A stretch of DNA of 64,000 bases, taken from assembly GCA_018242365.1 (NCBI GenBank), contig JAFECB010000021.1, positions 62,001-126,000 on the forward strand, written 5' to 3'. The notes under the pieces were generated by a model. It saw nothing but the letters and a program-made list of their open reading frames with translations, did not search any database and was not told where the DNA came from. This stretch comes from Pseudomonadota bacterium (GTDB lineage: Bacteria; Pseudomonadota; Gammaproteobacteria; Xanthomonadales; Xanthomonadaceae). Positions 1 to 11,643 of the stretch are shown here, piece by piece (position 1 is the stretch's first letter; every line of letters starts with the position of its first letter). The translations under genes and the position numbers were made by a program.

Positions 1-1
1 G

Positions 2-1936
2 AAGCCGGGCGATATCGCCGTGCTGCTGCCGAGCCATGCGCAGATCGCCAGACTCTCGGCCATGCTCAAGCGGCGCAAGGTGCCGTGCGTGGCGGTATCA
101 CAGCAGAGCGTGTTCGGTACCGGGACCGCGCGTGACCTGCGCCTGATCCTGCATGCGGCCTTGCGTGCCGATGATGCGATGGCCTTGCGCGCTGCCTTGG
201 TCACGCGGCTGTACGGTTGCAGCCTGAGCGATCTCCAGCGCCTGCGCGATGCGCCAGCGGAATGGGAGGGCCATGCAAGTCGCTTCCATGTGCTGCATGG
301 CGTGCTGGAACGGCGCGGGCCGCTGGCGCTGGTTGCCTGGCTGATGGAGGCGCAGGCCGCACGCCTGCTGGCGACGGTGGAAGGCGAGCGCACCCTCACC
401 GACCTGCGTCATCTGGGGGAATTGTTGCAGGAGGCGTGGCTTGCATGCGGAAGCGGCGAGCGGCTGGAAGCATGGTTCGCGGATCAGGTGGATGGCAGCG
501 GTGACGGTGATGACGACGCCGTGGATGCGCGTGCGCTGCGGTTGGAGTCGGATGCGGATCGGGTGAAATTGATGACCCTGCACGTCAGCAAGGGGCTGGA
601 ATTCCCGGTGGTGTTCCTGCCGCTGATGTGGAAGCACGGCCGCCCCGTGATTGCCAGCAAGAGTGCGCAGTGGCTGGTGGACGAGCAGACCGGCATGAAG
701 TGCATCGTTCTCGGCCCTGCCAGGGACGAGGTGAAGCTGCAGGAACACGAAGAACGCTACCGCATGCTGTACGTGGCGCTGACCCGGGCCATCCACGCCT
801 GCCATGTGCATGTGCTGGCGAATACCGTGAAGCGCTCCGACGATGCGCCACTCAATGCCATCGTGGATCCGCTGTTGCAGGATGAAGAACCTGCAGAGCC
901 CTCATGGATCGCGCGCAGCGAAGGGTGGTCGATGTGTCCCGATGCGGTCTGGTCCGCGGGCGAGGCATCGCATGCCACCCGCGCGGCGCGCACGCTTCCG
1001 CCGCTGCCGGTGGGGCCGCTGCCACAGCGGCATAGTTTCTCCACCCTGGTGGACAGTCGTCATCGGCACACGAATCGCGAGGACAGTGCTGCCGCGGATG
1101 AGGCCATGGGCGATCTCGGGTCGCCAGGTTCCGGCCCTGAAGCCTGCTCCGATCAGCACGGGCATGCGGCGCTGGACGCACTCGCCGGCGTCGCCGGTCC
1201 GGATTTTGGCGATGCCGTACATGCCGTGTTCGAGCACCGCATCGCCGGTGCACCCATTGATGTACCGGCAGTGCGTGGCGCGCTTTCAATGCATGGTGTG
1301 CGGCCACGTGATGGCGATGTCACGACGTTTTCCGAGGCGCTGGCGAATCGGCTGCAAACGGTGATCGAAACGCCCCTGGATGGACACTCCGGCCCACGGC
1401 TCGGCGACTTGAGCAGTGCGGACATGCGCGCCGAGATGGCGTTCGACTATGTGGTCGATGCGGTCTCGCTGCGCACCTTGCGCGAGGCTTGCGAGGCGCA
1501 CGGTGAATCCGGGCTGGTGCCCGACCGGGAGCAGCATCTGGCCGGGATGATGAGCGGCAAGATCGACCTCGTGTTTGCTCACGACGGTCGCTTCCATGTG
1601 CTGGACTACAAGAGCAATCGACTGGGACACCCCGAGCGTCCCTGTGTCGAGGATTACGCCCCGGCAGCGATCGAGACAGCGATGCGGGCAAGCGGCTATC
1701 GGCTCCAGGCCCTGTTGTACACGGTCGCTCTGGAGGGCTATTTGCGCGCCCGCCTGGGTGTTGCCTATGTGCGCGAAACGCATCTGGGCGATTGCTGGTA
1801 TCTGTTCATCCGCGCGGTCGGCCTGAGCTTGCCGGACGGTACGCCCTGCGGTGTCTGGCGGCATCGCTTCAGCGCTGGCTTGCTGGATGCGGTGGAATCC
1901 GTGCTTGCTGCCAGTACGCAACAGGAGGCGGCATGA
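2..1936 (+). CDS. recB: Exodeoxyribonuclease V beta subunit RecB (5' truncated)
   Basis: This is the C-terminal part of the RecB helicase-nuclease; the reading frame is already open at base 2, so the N-terminal helicase motifs lie outside the window. Visible are a late UvrD-type helicase motif (VKLMTLHVSKGLEFPVV, nt 564-614), the following YVALTRA motif, and the C-terminal nuclease domain with GKIDLVF and LDYKSN (nt 1555-1620), which carry the catalytic Asp/Asp/Lys, followed by the YRLQ motif. RecBCD repairs double-strand breaks by end resection up to Chi. The stop overlaps the recD start (ATGA), which supports a coupled recB-recD unit; recC would be expected upstream. Identification is firm; only the 5' end is missing. 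Confidence 0.96.
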   Translation, partial: KPGDIAVLLPSHAQIARLSAMLKRRKVPCVAVSQQSVFGTGTARDLRLILHAALRADDAMALRAALVTRLYGCSLSDLQRLRDAPAEWEGHASRFHVLHGVLERRGPLALVAWLMEAQAARLLATVEGERTLTDLRHLGELLQEAWLACGSGERLEAWFADQVDGSGDGDDDAVDARALRLESDADRVKLMTLHVSKGLEFPVVFLPLMWKHGRPVIASKSAQWLVDEQTGMKCIVLGPARDEVKLQEHEERYRMLYVALTRAIHACHVHVLANTVKRSDDAPLNAIVDPLLQDEEPAEPSWIARSEGWSMCPDAVWSAGEASHATRAARTLPPLPVGPLPQRHSFSTLVDSRHRHTNREDSAAADEAMGDLGSPGSGPEACSDQHGHAALDALAGVAGPDFGDAVHAVFEHRIAGAPIDVPAVRGALSMHGVRPRDGDVTTFSEALANRLQTVIETPLDGHSGPRLGDLSSADMRAEMAFDYVVDAVSLRTLREACEAHGESGLVPDREQHLAGMMSGKIDLVFAHDGRFHVLDYKSNRLGHPERPCVEDYAPAAIETAMRASGYRLQALLYTVALEGYLRARLGVAYVRETHLGDCWYLFIRAVGLSLPDGTPCGVWRHRFSAGLLDAVESVLAASTQQEAA

Positions 1937-3813
1937 ACACGCCGGTGGCGGGTGAGCGTTTCGGCTTCTCGCGCATGCCTCGGGACACCGCGTTCCCGGA
2001 GGTTTGGCGTGAGCTTGATCGCGCGATCTGGCGCTGGGTGCTGGCGCATGGCGGCGATCCGGCCACGGCCGAGGCAGCGGGTTGGGTGAGCCATGCCGAT
2101 GGCTTCGGGCACTCGGCCTTGCCGCTTGCACAGGCGCTGGTCAGTGGTGCGCCATCGTGGGCGTCCCTGCAGCGTGAAACCCTGCGCGACAGCGCTCTGG
2201 TCGGCCGTCCGGATGCGCAGACAGACGCACCCAAGCCCTTCGTGCTGGACGGCGATCATCTCTACCTGTTGCGCAATCATCGAAGCGAGATCGCGGTGGC
2301 GGCGGCCCTTGGCCAGCGTCGGCGTTCGATCTCGCTGCCTTGTCAGCCACTCGATGACGCCGACCTGCGTGACCTGTTCAACGGCAGTTGGAGCGAGGCC
2401 GAGGCGCGTCAGCGTGATGCAGTCCGGCAGGTGCTCGGACGCCGGCTGATGGTGTTGGCCGGTGGCCCGGGTACCGGCAAGACCACCACGGTCCTGCGGA
2501 TGTTGCTGGGCCTCTCGCGTGAGCATTTGGCGTGTACCGGCAGCTTGCCGCAGATCCGGATCGCTGCACCCACCGGCAAGGCGGCGCGTCGGCTGGGCGA
2601 ATCCTTGCGGCTTGGCGTGCAGCAACTGCAGGGGAGTGATGCGGGTGGAGCAACATGGGCGACGCATCTGCAAGCCGTTCGCACGGTCGAGGCGATGACG
2701 GTGCATCGCCTGCTCGGTAGCCGCGGTCGCCATGGCGGATTCGCCTTCCACGCGGGGCAAGCGCTGGCCGCCGACATCGTGGTGGTGGATGAGGCCTCGA
2801 TGCTGGATCTCGGCATGCTGCACGCCCTGCTCGATGCCCTGCGTGAGGAGGCGGTGCTGGTGCTGGTGGGGGATGCCGACCAGCTCACCTCGGTAGGTAC
2901 CGGTTCGATCCTGGTCGATATCGTGCAGGCGCTGGAAGCCGATCCACGCGGGGATCTGATCAGGCTCAGCCACTGCTTTCGTGCCGATGCCGCGCTGGTG
3001 CCGATCAATGAGGCCGTTCGTGTCGGTGATGTTGACGCCTTCGAGGCTGCATTTTCGACTGCCAGCCGACAAGCGACGGCCAGCGGCATGCAAACGGCCG
3101 TGCGCCATGCCGTCGTCGATGCCGCATCGCTGCGACGTCGCCTGGCCGCGTGGGCTGGTGAGCTGCGGGCGTCGCTGGATGCAGTCGCGATCACCACGGC
3201 AGTGGCGCGCGAGGATGTCGATGCCTTGCAGGCGCGCTTCGCCATGCTGCGCCGGCGCCAGTTGCTGTGCGCGTTGCGGGAAGGCCCGTTTGGTGCTGCA
3301 CAAGTGGCGGCGAGTCTGGCCGCGCAGTTGCGTGCATGGGACGCACTTGCGCCATGGAAGGGACGGGTCTGGTATCCGGGGCGCAGCGTCATGATCATTC
3401 GCAACGATCACACCGCACGCCTGTACAACGGCGATCTTGGCGTGTGCGTCCTTGTGCAGGACGGAGGCCGGTCGCTGTTGCAGGTCGCCTTCGAGCCGTC
3501 GGCCGAGGATGTGGCAAACGGGCGCTCGCTGCGCTTGCTGGATCCCGACACCTTGCCACCGCATGAGGATGCCCTCGCGTTGACGGTTCACAAGAGCCAG
3601 GGCTCGGAATACGCGCGGGCGGCCTTGTTGTTGCCGCCGGACGCGAACTCGCCGCTGCTCACCCGGCAGATGCTGTACACGGGGCTATCGCGCGCCAGGA
3701 AGGCAGTGGAGTTATGGGGCGCGGAGGCATCGACGCATGCGGCATTGAACACGGTGCTGTGTCGGCATGGTCGGCTGCGGGAGCGGTTGCTGGAGGTAGC
3801 CAGCAGCCACTGA
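1933..3813 (+). CDS. recD: Exodeoxyribonuclease V alpha subunit RecD
   Basis: A 626-residue SF1B 5'-3' helicase subunit of RecBCD. Walker A (GGPGTGKTT) is near residue 177, the DEAS Walker B motif (VVVDEASML) near 284, and the UvrD-like C-terminal motifs LTVHKSQGSEY and YTGLSRA near 550 and 583. Length suits the family. I chose ATG 1933 because it overlaps the recB stop as ATGA and has a CAGGAGG ribosome site 5 bp upstream; the open frame extends further 5' inside recB but without a ribosome site. It works with RecB and RecC in double-strand break repair and degradation of foreign linear DNA. Confidence 0.96.
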   Translation: MNTPVAGERFGFSRMPRDTAFPEVWRELDRAIWRWVLAHGGDPATAEAAGWVSHADGFGHSALPLAQALVSGAPSWASLQRETLRDSALVGRPDAQTDAPKPFVLDGDHLYLLRNHRSEIAVAAALGQRRRSISLPCQPLDDADLRDLFNGSWSEAEARQRDAVRQVLGRRLMVLAGGPGTGKTTTVLRMLLGLSREHLACTGSLPQIRIAAPTGKAARRLGESLRLGVQQLQGSDAGGATWATHLQAVRTVEAMTVHRLLGSRGRHGGFAFHAGQALAADIVVVDEASMLDLGMLHALLDALREEAVLVLVGDADQLTSVGTGSILVDIVQALEADPRGDLIRLSHCFRADAALVPINEAVRVGDVDAFEAAFSTASRQATASGMQTAVRHAVVDAASLRRRLAAWAGELRASLDAVAITTAVAREDVDALQARFAMLRRRQLLCALREGPFGAAQVAASLAAQLRAWDALAPWKGRVWYPGRSVMIIRNDHTARLYNGDLGVCVLVQDGGRSLLQVAFEPSAEDVANGRSLRLLDPDTLPPHEDALALTVHKSQGSEYARAALLLPPDANSPLLTRQMLYTGLSRARKAVELWGAEASTHAALNTVLCRHGRLRERLLEVASSH

Positions 3814-3822
3814 GTCGCCCGT

Positions 3823-3843
3823 GACCGCGGACCGCGGACCGCG
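3823..3843. repeat. Three tandem copies of the heptamer GACCGCG
   Basis: Perfect 7-bp direct repeat, three copies back to back (3823-3829, 3830-3836, 3837-3843), just after the recD stop in the gap between recD and the convergent gene. There is no T-run, so it is not an obvious terminator. It could be a slippage-prone microsatellite. Confidence 0.6.
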
Positions 3844-3934
3844 GTGGTTGCCGATCATGGTTGCTTCGCGGGCAGCCACGATCCACGCCGTCAGGGCGTG
3901 AAAGCCTGAAACCTGCGGATCAGCCCTCGTGCGC

Positions 3935-5035
3935 TTACTTCTTGCGGCGTCCGAACAATCCACCGGAGCCGGCGGCGGGCTTGCCGGGGGCGGGTGCCGG
4001 CGAGGGCGTGGTCGGTGCCGGGCTGTTCGAGCTGGCGCTCATTGCATAGCCGGTGGCGAGGTTGGCGTTGACGAAGTCGCGGACTTCTTCGTCGGGCACG
4101 CCGGCCGCCACGGCGATGTCGGCAATACTGGCCGCACCCTTCATCATGATCGTCGCGATCCGGAAATGGCGTGGATATTCGCGCTCGATCTGCGGCCACT
4201 TGCGCAACTGGTACAGGCCATGGGTCTGCTTGGAGGACAGCAGGCCATCAAGCCATTGCAGGCGAGTCAACGGCTGCGCTTCACCGAGCTTCGCCGCCTC
4301 GGCGGCCCAATGCGCATCATCGAGCGTTTCGGTGGTGACTTCGCCGGGTTCGATACTGAAGCAAGGGCCGATCGCCTTGAGCTCCTTGGGGCCATGCCAG
4401 ACACTGGCTTGCATATCGACCAGGACCACGGTGCCGTCCAGCGCGGTGACCTTGATCCGGCGCGCACCGCGCGCACCCATCCAGCCGCGCAGGGTGCGCG
4501 GTGCCTGTGGCGGGGCTGCGGGCGCGGGCTGCGGCTCGGGTTGCACGGGAGCAGGCGCGGCTGCGCTGGCCGCTGGCGCAGGGCTGACGACTTCTGGCAC
4601 CACTGCTTGCGCAGACTCGGGTTCTGGCTCCGCGACCGGCATCGCCGCAAACTCTTCGACGGTGGCCGGAAGCGGCTTCGCCTCGCTGTGCGCCGCAGCC
4701 TCGGATGGTGCTGCGACGGCAATCCCCGCTTCCTCGTTTTCGATCTGGGTCAGCAGCGCGGTCAGGTCGTTGGCATTGATCGGTCGCGGCAGGCGGTATG
4801 GCGTCTTGCTGCGCGAAGCACTGGTCAGGCCGATGACCTTGCGTCCGGCTCCGTGCAGCTTGAGCCAGCTCATCGGGCCGTACAGGCTGTCCATGTCGAC
4901 CACGATGTAGTCGGCGCTGCTTTCGGACACCAGCGACCAGCGCTTCCCGCACGCGTTGTTGGCGGTGGTGAATGCTGCGTGGACTTCGGCCTCGGTGGCG
5001 CGGTCCATGCCTGTCGTGCCGAACGTCAGACTCAT
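3935..5035 (-). CDS. Conserved protein of unknown function with Pro/Ala-rich linker
   Basis: A 366-residue soluble protein with no signal peptide or membrane segment that I can see. It has three parts: an N-terminal alpha/beta region (residues ~1-95) with a receiver-like strand pattern (YIVVDMDSLYGPMSW, then KVIGLTSASRSK); a long Ala/Pro/Glu-rich linker (~110-190); and a C-terminal alpha/beta plus helical region (~195-345) with a WMGARGARRIKV segment and an end that could be a winged-helix fold. The start at 5035 is preceded by AGGGGAA; a start 19 codons upstream has none. The architecture suggests a scaffold or signalling protein, but I do not recognise the family and assign no function. Confidence 0.8.
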   Translation of the reverse strand: MSLTFGTTGMDRATEAEVHAAFTTANNACGKRWSLVSESSADYIVVDMDSLYGPMSWLKLHGAGRKVIGLTSASRSKTPYRLPRPINANDLTALLTQIENEEAGIAVAAPSEAAAHSEAKPLPATVEEFAAMPVAEPEPESAQAVVPEVVSPAPAASAAAPAPVQPEPQPAPAAPPQAPRTLRGWMGARGARRIKVTALDGTVVLVDMQASVWHGPKELKAIGPCFSIEPGEVTTETLDDAHWAAEAAKLGEAQPLTRLQWLDGLLSSKQTHGLYQLRKWPQIEREYPRHFRIATIMMKGAASIADIAVAAGVPDEEVRDFVNANLATGYAMSASSNSPAPTTPSPAPAPGKPAAGSGGLFGRRKK

Positions 5036-5258
5036 GATCTGGATTCCCCTTGCGATGACGAACCTGCGCTGCCTGGTGGGCGCAATTGCCATTGCCCACC
5101 ATGCATCCGGCGGTTCGTCGGTGCTTGGCTTGGATGATACTTGATCGGAAGCGGCTTTCGCAGGAATCGCCGGAACAAAGCGTGATCGATTGGGCTGCGA
5201 AGGCCGTGACGGTGGGCACGGAATCGCGCGGACGATACTCCGCGTCAGCCGTCGTGGC

Positions 5259-5939
5259 TCACCGCCTGCGGGCGTGGTTTCGCGGCAGTTGTGCCTTCAG
5301 GAACGCCATCTGGTCGGCGAGGATGTTGCGGTTCGACAGGATCAGGTGCTCGATCCAACTCGGCCGATAGGGCACCGCGAGCAGTGGCATCGCGGCTTGT
5401 TGCGGGGTGCGGTTGCCCTTGTGCGAATTGCAGTGGTGGCAGGCACTGACCACGTTTTCCCAGATGTCGAGGCCGCCCTTCGAGAGCGGGTGCACGTGGT
5501 CGCGGGTGAGGGCATTGCCGTGGAACTGGCGGCCGCAGTACAGGCACAGATGCTGGTCACGGGCGAACAGGGCGGGATTGGTGAGCGCCGGGGTCGGATC
5601 GATGGCGGCCGGCCGTGCATGGCCGCGTGCGGCGATGATCGGATGCAACAGGACCTGGCTTTGTTGGCCACTGATCCGATTGATTCCGCCGTGCACGGAC
5701 AGGCAGGGCTCGCCCAGCGTCCATGCCACCGCGCCGCGCGCATACAGGCAGGTGGCGTCCTGCCAATTCAACCAATCGAGTGCGCGACCATGGGCATCAA
5801 GACCCAGCAAGCGCAGCCCCGGCAGGCGTGCCACCCGCGTCTCGGCGAATCCTTCGAGGGAAGCGAGCCCATCCGCGAGGTGTGTCGCGGATCGGGCTCC
5901 GGCGTGGACCGGGCGAACTGTCGCGCTATCGGTCTCCAT
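5259..5939 (-). CDS. HNH endonuclease domain protein
   Basis: A 226-residue protein ending in an HNH nuclease domain: CLYC (132-135), the RDHVHPLSKGG core (146-156) with the catalytic His, and a second zinc pair ACHHCN (166-171) followed by KGN. Two CxxC pairs bind the structural zinc. The N-terminal 120 residues are a less conserved domain often seen in these chromosomal, non-phage HNH proteins. The gene stands alone, downstream of and convergent with nothing obvious. Its DNA target is unknown; a housekeeping or defence role cannot be separated from sequence. Confidence 0.85.
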   Translation of the reverse strand: METDSATVRPVHAGARSATHLADGLASLEGFAETRVARLPGLRLLGLDAHGRALDWLNWQDATCLYARGAVAWTLGEPCLSVHGGINRISGQQSQVLLHPIIAARGHARPAAIDPTPALTNPALFARDQHLCLYCGRQFHGNALTRDHVHPLSKGGLDIWENVVSACHHCNSHKGNRTPQQAAMPLLAVPYRPSWIEHLILSNRNILADQMAFLKAQLPRNHARRR

Positions 5940-5950
5940 CGGGATACCAG

Positions 5951-5978
5951 CTTATACGCTTTCGCGGCCGGTGTGTAA
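5951..5978 (-). promoter_or_regulatory. Possible promoter for the HNH gene
   Basis: On the minus strand TTACAC (5973-5978) and TATAAG (5951-5956) are separated by 16 bp. The predicted start of transcription would leave only a few bases before the ATG at 5939, so the mRNA would be nearly leaderless. Sequence match only. Confidence 0.35.
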
Positions 5979-6146
5979 CGCACTGCATTGCCGGAGCGCA
6001 CTGCCAGAGCTGCGATCTCGTTGCGTGCAACCTTCGGCCGCGAATGTGCGCGGATCAGCGCATCGTGGGAGCGCACCGTCAGGGGCGCGATGGACGCGTG
6101 CGAATCAGTCGTGTCCCTGATGGTGCTCCTGCGGATTCTTGCGAAA

Positions 6147-7937
<1,791 letters not shown>

Positions 7938-8046
7938 GGGGTCGAATCCTGGCGTGCGCGGGCCGCCGATCGGCCCGTCCTGCGCATGAGCATACTATAG
8001 CGTATGGTCAACGGAATTGTCGCGGTGATGTCGGTCCGGAACTGGA

Positions 8047-8520
8047 TCAGCGCAGCGTACCCGGCAGCCCCGGCACCGGCGACAGCGCACTGCTGGCCTT
8101 GACCTTCCAGGACTTCTCGCTGGCGTCGGCGGGAACCGCCTGCACGCTGCCTTCGAGGGTGTAGCTGAGGCCGTGGCCATCAGCCAGGGCGGTGGCGATC
8201 CGCGCCATCCCGGCGGCGGTGGGCGTGATCGTGGTGGTGAAGGCGTCGGCGGTTTCCGGGCCGATGTCGAGGCCGGGCTGCGCCTCGATGTGCGCGGCAG
8301 CGCCGTTGTCGAATGCAACATCCAGACGGGTACCGGTGAATCGCATCGGAATGCTGCTGTAGTTGTTCAGGCGCAGCTGCAGCTCCCAGCGGCCGTCTGC
8401 GCGGACGGTGATTTGCTGGATGCTGGCAGCTGGCTCGGAAATGCGCCGCACCGGGCCATTGCTGCCGCAGCCGACGAGCAGGAGGGCAGATGTGGCCAAC
8501 AGGACGAGCGTTCGAAGCAT
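8047..8520 (-). CDS. Lipoprotein with LEA type 2-like domain
   Basis: 157 residues with a lipoprotein signal peptide (LLVGCGSN, acylated Cys at residue 17). The mature part reads as a single beta-sandwich (WELQLRLNNYSSIPMRFTGTRLDVAF), the pattern of LEA14/WHy-type domains found in small gammaproteobacterial lipoproteins. Probably anchored in the outer membrane. It lies 16 bp downstream of the DUF1993 gene, so the two are likely cotranscribed. Function unknown. Confidence 0.8.
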   Translation of the reverse strand: MLRTLVLLATSALLLVGCGSNGPVRRISEPAASIQQITVRADGRWELQLRLNNYSSIPMRFTGTRLDVAFDNGAAAHIEAQPGLDIGPETADAFTTTITPTAAGMARIATALADGHGLSYTLEGSVQAVPADASEKSWKVKASSALSPVPGLPGTLR

Positions 8521-8536
8521 GCGCGTGGACTCCGGA

Positions 8537-9058
8537 TCAGGCTGGGCTTTCCTGTTGCACGTGCGGGCCGAGGAAGCGCATGTAATCCGCCTTGCCGACC
8601 GGTACGCCGAGCATGCGCAGAATCGAGTAGGTCGTGGTGATGTGGAAATAGAAGTTCGGCAGCAGGTAATCGCTGACGTATTGCCGCGCAGGGAGCATGC
8701 AGAACAAACCCGGCCCGAGTCCGGTGCGCTTGATCTCATCCAGCTTGGCGTCGCTGGCCGTGATGCCGGCAACCAAGGCCTTGGTCTGCTGGATGTGCGC
8801 GCGTGCCATCGCCACCGAATCGACTTCGCGCGGCAGATTCTCCACCGGCTGACCAGCGCACCATTGCGAGAACCCGCGGGGCTGGTTGCAGGCGAAAGCA
8901 ATCTGCGTCCCGAGCGGGAACATGTCTGGGGCGAGCCGGGCTTGCAGTGCGGCATCGAGACTGCCGAAGTGTTTTTCGCCGACATCGAGGATGTGGTCCA
9001 GCGCATCGAGGCGGGTCAGGAACACACGTTGCAGTTCGGCGATTTCGACATTGCTCAT
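8537..9058 (-). CDS. DUF1993 family protein
   Basis: A 173-residue soluble, all-helical protein. The conserved DUF1993 features are present: a central MFPLGTQIAFACNQPRGF segment and the C-terminal LPNFYFHITTTYSILRMLGV, in which His residues suggest a DinB-like metal-binding four-helix bundle. No catalytic role is established for the family. It precedes the LEA-like lipoprotein gene by 16 bp. Confidence 0.85.
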   Translation of the reverse strand: MSNVEIAELQRVFLTRLDALDHILDVGEKHFGSLDAALQARLAPDMFPLGTQIAFACNQPRGFSQWCAGQPVENLPREVDSVAMARAHIQQTKALVAGITASDAKLDEIKRTGLGPGLFCMLPARQYVSDYLLPNFYFHITTTYSILRMLGVPVGKADYMRFLGPHVQQESPA

Positions 9059-9127
9059 GCTGGAACCTCGCGGTTGGGGCTCGCCCGGCGATCGGACGGC
9101 AGGCGCCGTCAGGGTGGGGGGTGCGAA

Positions 9128-9313
9128 TCAGAAATTGCCGTTGTCGCCGACCGGCAACTCACGGATGTAGAGATCCTTGGCCTTGATGAAGGCCTCGGCG
9201 CAGCGGTAGGCCTCGCGGCCGAGTTCCAGCCGGACCGCATCGTCCATCGGGCCACCGGAATGTGCGCCGACGAGTTCGGTGAACAGGGTCAGGGCGATGT
9301 CGTGGATATCCAT
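9128..9313 (-). CDS. Small conserved hypothetical protein
   Basis: 61 residues (MDIHDIALTLFTELVG... to ELPVGDNGNF), acidic and mostly helical, with no signal peptide or metal motif. A start 15 codons further upstream (9358) is possible, but neither start has a clear ribosome site. The composition looks like a real protein rather than a shadow frame, and nothing longer covers this strand or the opposite one convincingly. Function unknown. Confidence 0.55.
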   Translation of the reverse strand: MDIHDIALTLFTELVGAHSGGPMDDAVRLELGREAYRCAEAFIKAKDLYIRELPVGDNGNF

Positions 9314-9442
9314 GGTGTGTTGGTCCGGGCGGGGTTCGAGGAAAGGAATGCCGAACATACACCGAGCGCGCGCTGGCCGGAACCCGCGTCATCCCGCCCC
9401 GCGTGTGACGGGGCGAGGACGGCAGTACGCGGGGGTCGTGGC

Positions 9443-11518
9443 TTACCAGATCACCACTTTGGCATCGCCGCTGCGCACCATCGGGTCGCCGGCCTTGCAA
9501 CTGAACGCTTGCGCGAACGCGGCCATGTTGCTGGGCGCGCCGATCGCGCGGAAGTTCGCCGGCGCGTGCGGATCGGTGTTCAGGCGCACCCGCAGTTCGT
9601 CCGGGGTGAAGTTGCGGCGCCAGACCGTGGCCCAATTGAAGAAGAAACGCTGGTTCTCGCTGTGGCCGTCGATCATCTCGTCGCCGCTGCGGCCGGCATC
9701 GCGCAGGGCCTTCTGGTACGCGTCCCAGGACACATTGAGGCCGCCGAGGTCGGCGATGTTCTCGCCGAGGGTCAGCTGGCCCTTCACGTGCAGGCCATCG
9801 ATGGAGACGTAATCGTCGAACTGCTTCACCAGCCGCGCGGTGCGGGCGGCGAAGCGTTCCTGGTCGCCGGGCGTCCACCAGTTGTGGAAATTGCCCTGCG
9901 CATCGAACTGGCTGCCCTGGTCGTCATAGCCGTGCATCATCTCGTGGCCGATCACCGCGCCGATGCCGCCGTAATTCAGCGCCGGGTCGGCCTTGGGATC
10001 GAAGAACGGCGGCTGCAGGATCGCGGCCGGGAACACGATCTCGTTCATCAGCGGGTTGTAGTAGGCGTTGACGGTCTGCGGCGTCATCCCCCATTCGCTG
10101 CGATCGACCGGCTTGCCGATCTTGGCCATGTCCCAGGCGTGGTTGAAGCGCGCCGCGGCAAGCACGTTGCCGATGTAGCTGCCACGGCTGGTGGCCAGCC
10201 CGTCCCAGCTGCGCCAGTGGTCGGGATAGCCGATCTTGGGCGTGAAGCTGGCCCATTTCTCCATCGCCTTCTTGCGGGTTTCCGGGCTCATCCACTCGAG
10301 GTTTTCCAGCCGTGCCTTCAGCGCCAGCCGCAGGTTCTGCACCAGCGCCTCCATCTGCGCCTTGGATTCGGCGGGGAAATACTCGCGCACGTACAACTGA
10401 CCCAACGCCTCGCCGGCCGAGCCCTCGACACCATCGAGCACGCGCTTCCAACGCGGTTTCTGCTGCTGTTGTCCACGCAGGGTGCGGGAGAAGAAGGAGA
10501 AGCGCTCATCGGCGAACTTCGAGGACAGCATCGGCGCCATCCCGTCGATCATGTGGGCGCGCAGGTAGGCCTGCCATTGGGCGGCCGGCACGTCGACCAG
10601 CATCCGGTTGAACTCGTCGAAGAACTTCGGCTGCGACAGCGAGAAGCCACTGGCTTGCACGCCGTTGGCACTGAAGAAGGCCGACCACGGGAAGTTGGGC
10701 GATGCCTTGTCGGCGTCGGCCATGCTGACGAAGTGGTACTGGTTGTTCGGGTCGCGCAATTCGATCGGCGAGAGCGAAGCGCGCGCCAGTCGGGTCTCGA
10801 AGGCGAGCACGTCTTCGGCCTGCTTCTGCGCATCGGCCGCAGGGATGCCGGCGTTCTGCAACTGGCGTGCGACGTGGGCGACATAGGCGGCACGGATCGT
10901 CTTGTACTTCCCGTTCGCGCCGTCTTCGAGGTAATAGGCCTTTTCCGGCAGCGACAGGCCGTCCTGGTTGACGTAGCCGATCTTGTGGCTGGAGTCCTTG
11001 AAGTCGGCTTCGGCACCGAACGAGAACACATCACCACGCCCGGCGGCGAATTCCTCACGCAGATAGGCGGCGATATCGGCAGGTGTTTTCAGCGTGTCGA
11101 TCCGGTCCAGCATCGGGCGGATCGGGGTGACGCCGGCAGCCTCGATGGCCGCTTCGTCCATGCCGCTGGCGTACAGATCGCCGACCAGTTTTTCGACACC
11201 ACTGGCATTCGGATTGGCGGCGGCCGCCTCGACCAAGTGCCTGCTGGCGGCCAGGCTGCGCTCGTTGAGCATCTCGAAACTGCCCCAGCTGGTCTTGTCC
11301 GAGGGCACCGGGTTGGCGGCCAGCCAGCGGCTGTTGACGTAGTCGGCGAGGTTGGTGCACGGGTTTTTCGACGGATCGAGGTCGCTGTTGCGGAAGCCGG
11401 CCGACGGCGGCATGGAGGTGCTGCCGCTTGCGTTGTCGGCACCGACCGCCGGTGCGTTGGCGGCGGCGAGCGCGGCGGAAATGGCCAGGGAAAGCAACAG
11501 GGGCTTGCGGACGATCAT
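9443..11518 (-). CDS. pepO: M13 family zinc metallopeptidase (PepO/neprilysin-like)
   Basis: A 691-residue exported peptidase: signal peptide (MIVRKPLLLSLAISAALAAANA), then the large M13 N-domain, then the zinc site HEMMH at about residues 525-529 and the third ligand in ENIADLGGLN. The C-terminal CKAGDPMVRSGDAKVVIW motif is typical of the family. It is expected to cut oligopeptides in the periplasm or outside the cell. The start at 11518 has GGAG upstream and gives a normal signal peptide; the 24-codon upstream extension does not. It lies downstream of the M16 pair in the same direction, so this is a run of three metallopeptidases. Confidence 0.94.
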   Translation of the reverse strand: MIVRKPLLLSLAISAALAAANAPAVGADNASGSTSMPPSAGFRNSDLDPSKNPCTNLADYVNSRWLAANPVPSDKTSWGSFEMLNERSLAASRHLVEAAAANPNASGVEKLVGDLYASGMDEAAIEAAGVTPIRPMLDRIDTLKTPADIAAYLREEFAAGRGDVFSFGAEADFKDSSHKIGYVNQDGLSLPEKAYYLEDGANGKYKTIRAAYVAHVARQLQNAGIPAADAQKQAEDVLAFETRLARASLSPIELRDPNNQYHFVSMADADKASPNFPWSAFFSANGVQASGFSLSQPKFFDEFNRMLVDVPAAQWQAYLRAHMIDGMAPMLSSKFADERFSFFSRTLRGQQQQKPRWKRVLDGVEGSAGEALGQLYVREYFPAESKAQMEALVQNLRLALKARLENLEWMSPETRKKAMEKWASFTPKIGYPDHWRSWDGLATSRGSYIGNVLAAARFNHAWDMAKIGKPVDRSEWGMTPQTVNAYYNPLMNEIVFPAAILQPPFFDPKADPALNYGGIGAVIGHEMMHGYDDQGSQFDAQGNFHNWWTPGDQERFAARTARLVKQFDDYVSIDGLHVKGQLTLGENIADLGGLNVSWDAYQKALRDAGRSGDEMIDGHSENQRFFFNWATVWRRNFTPDELRVRLNTDPHAPANFRAIGAPSNMAAFAQAFSCKAGDPMVRSGDAKVVIW

Positions 11519-11643
11519 GGCGAGACTCCGGGAATCAGGTGGACGCGAGCGAGGGCTCAACCCGGCGATGGTGCACGTCCATCTGTTCATGCCGGGCGAA
11601 GGAGTGGTTTTTTGAGGGATGCGCGGGCGAACTCAGGGCGAGA

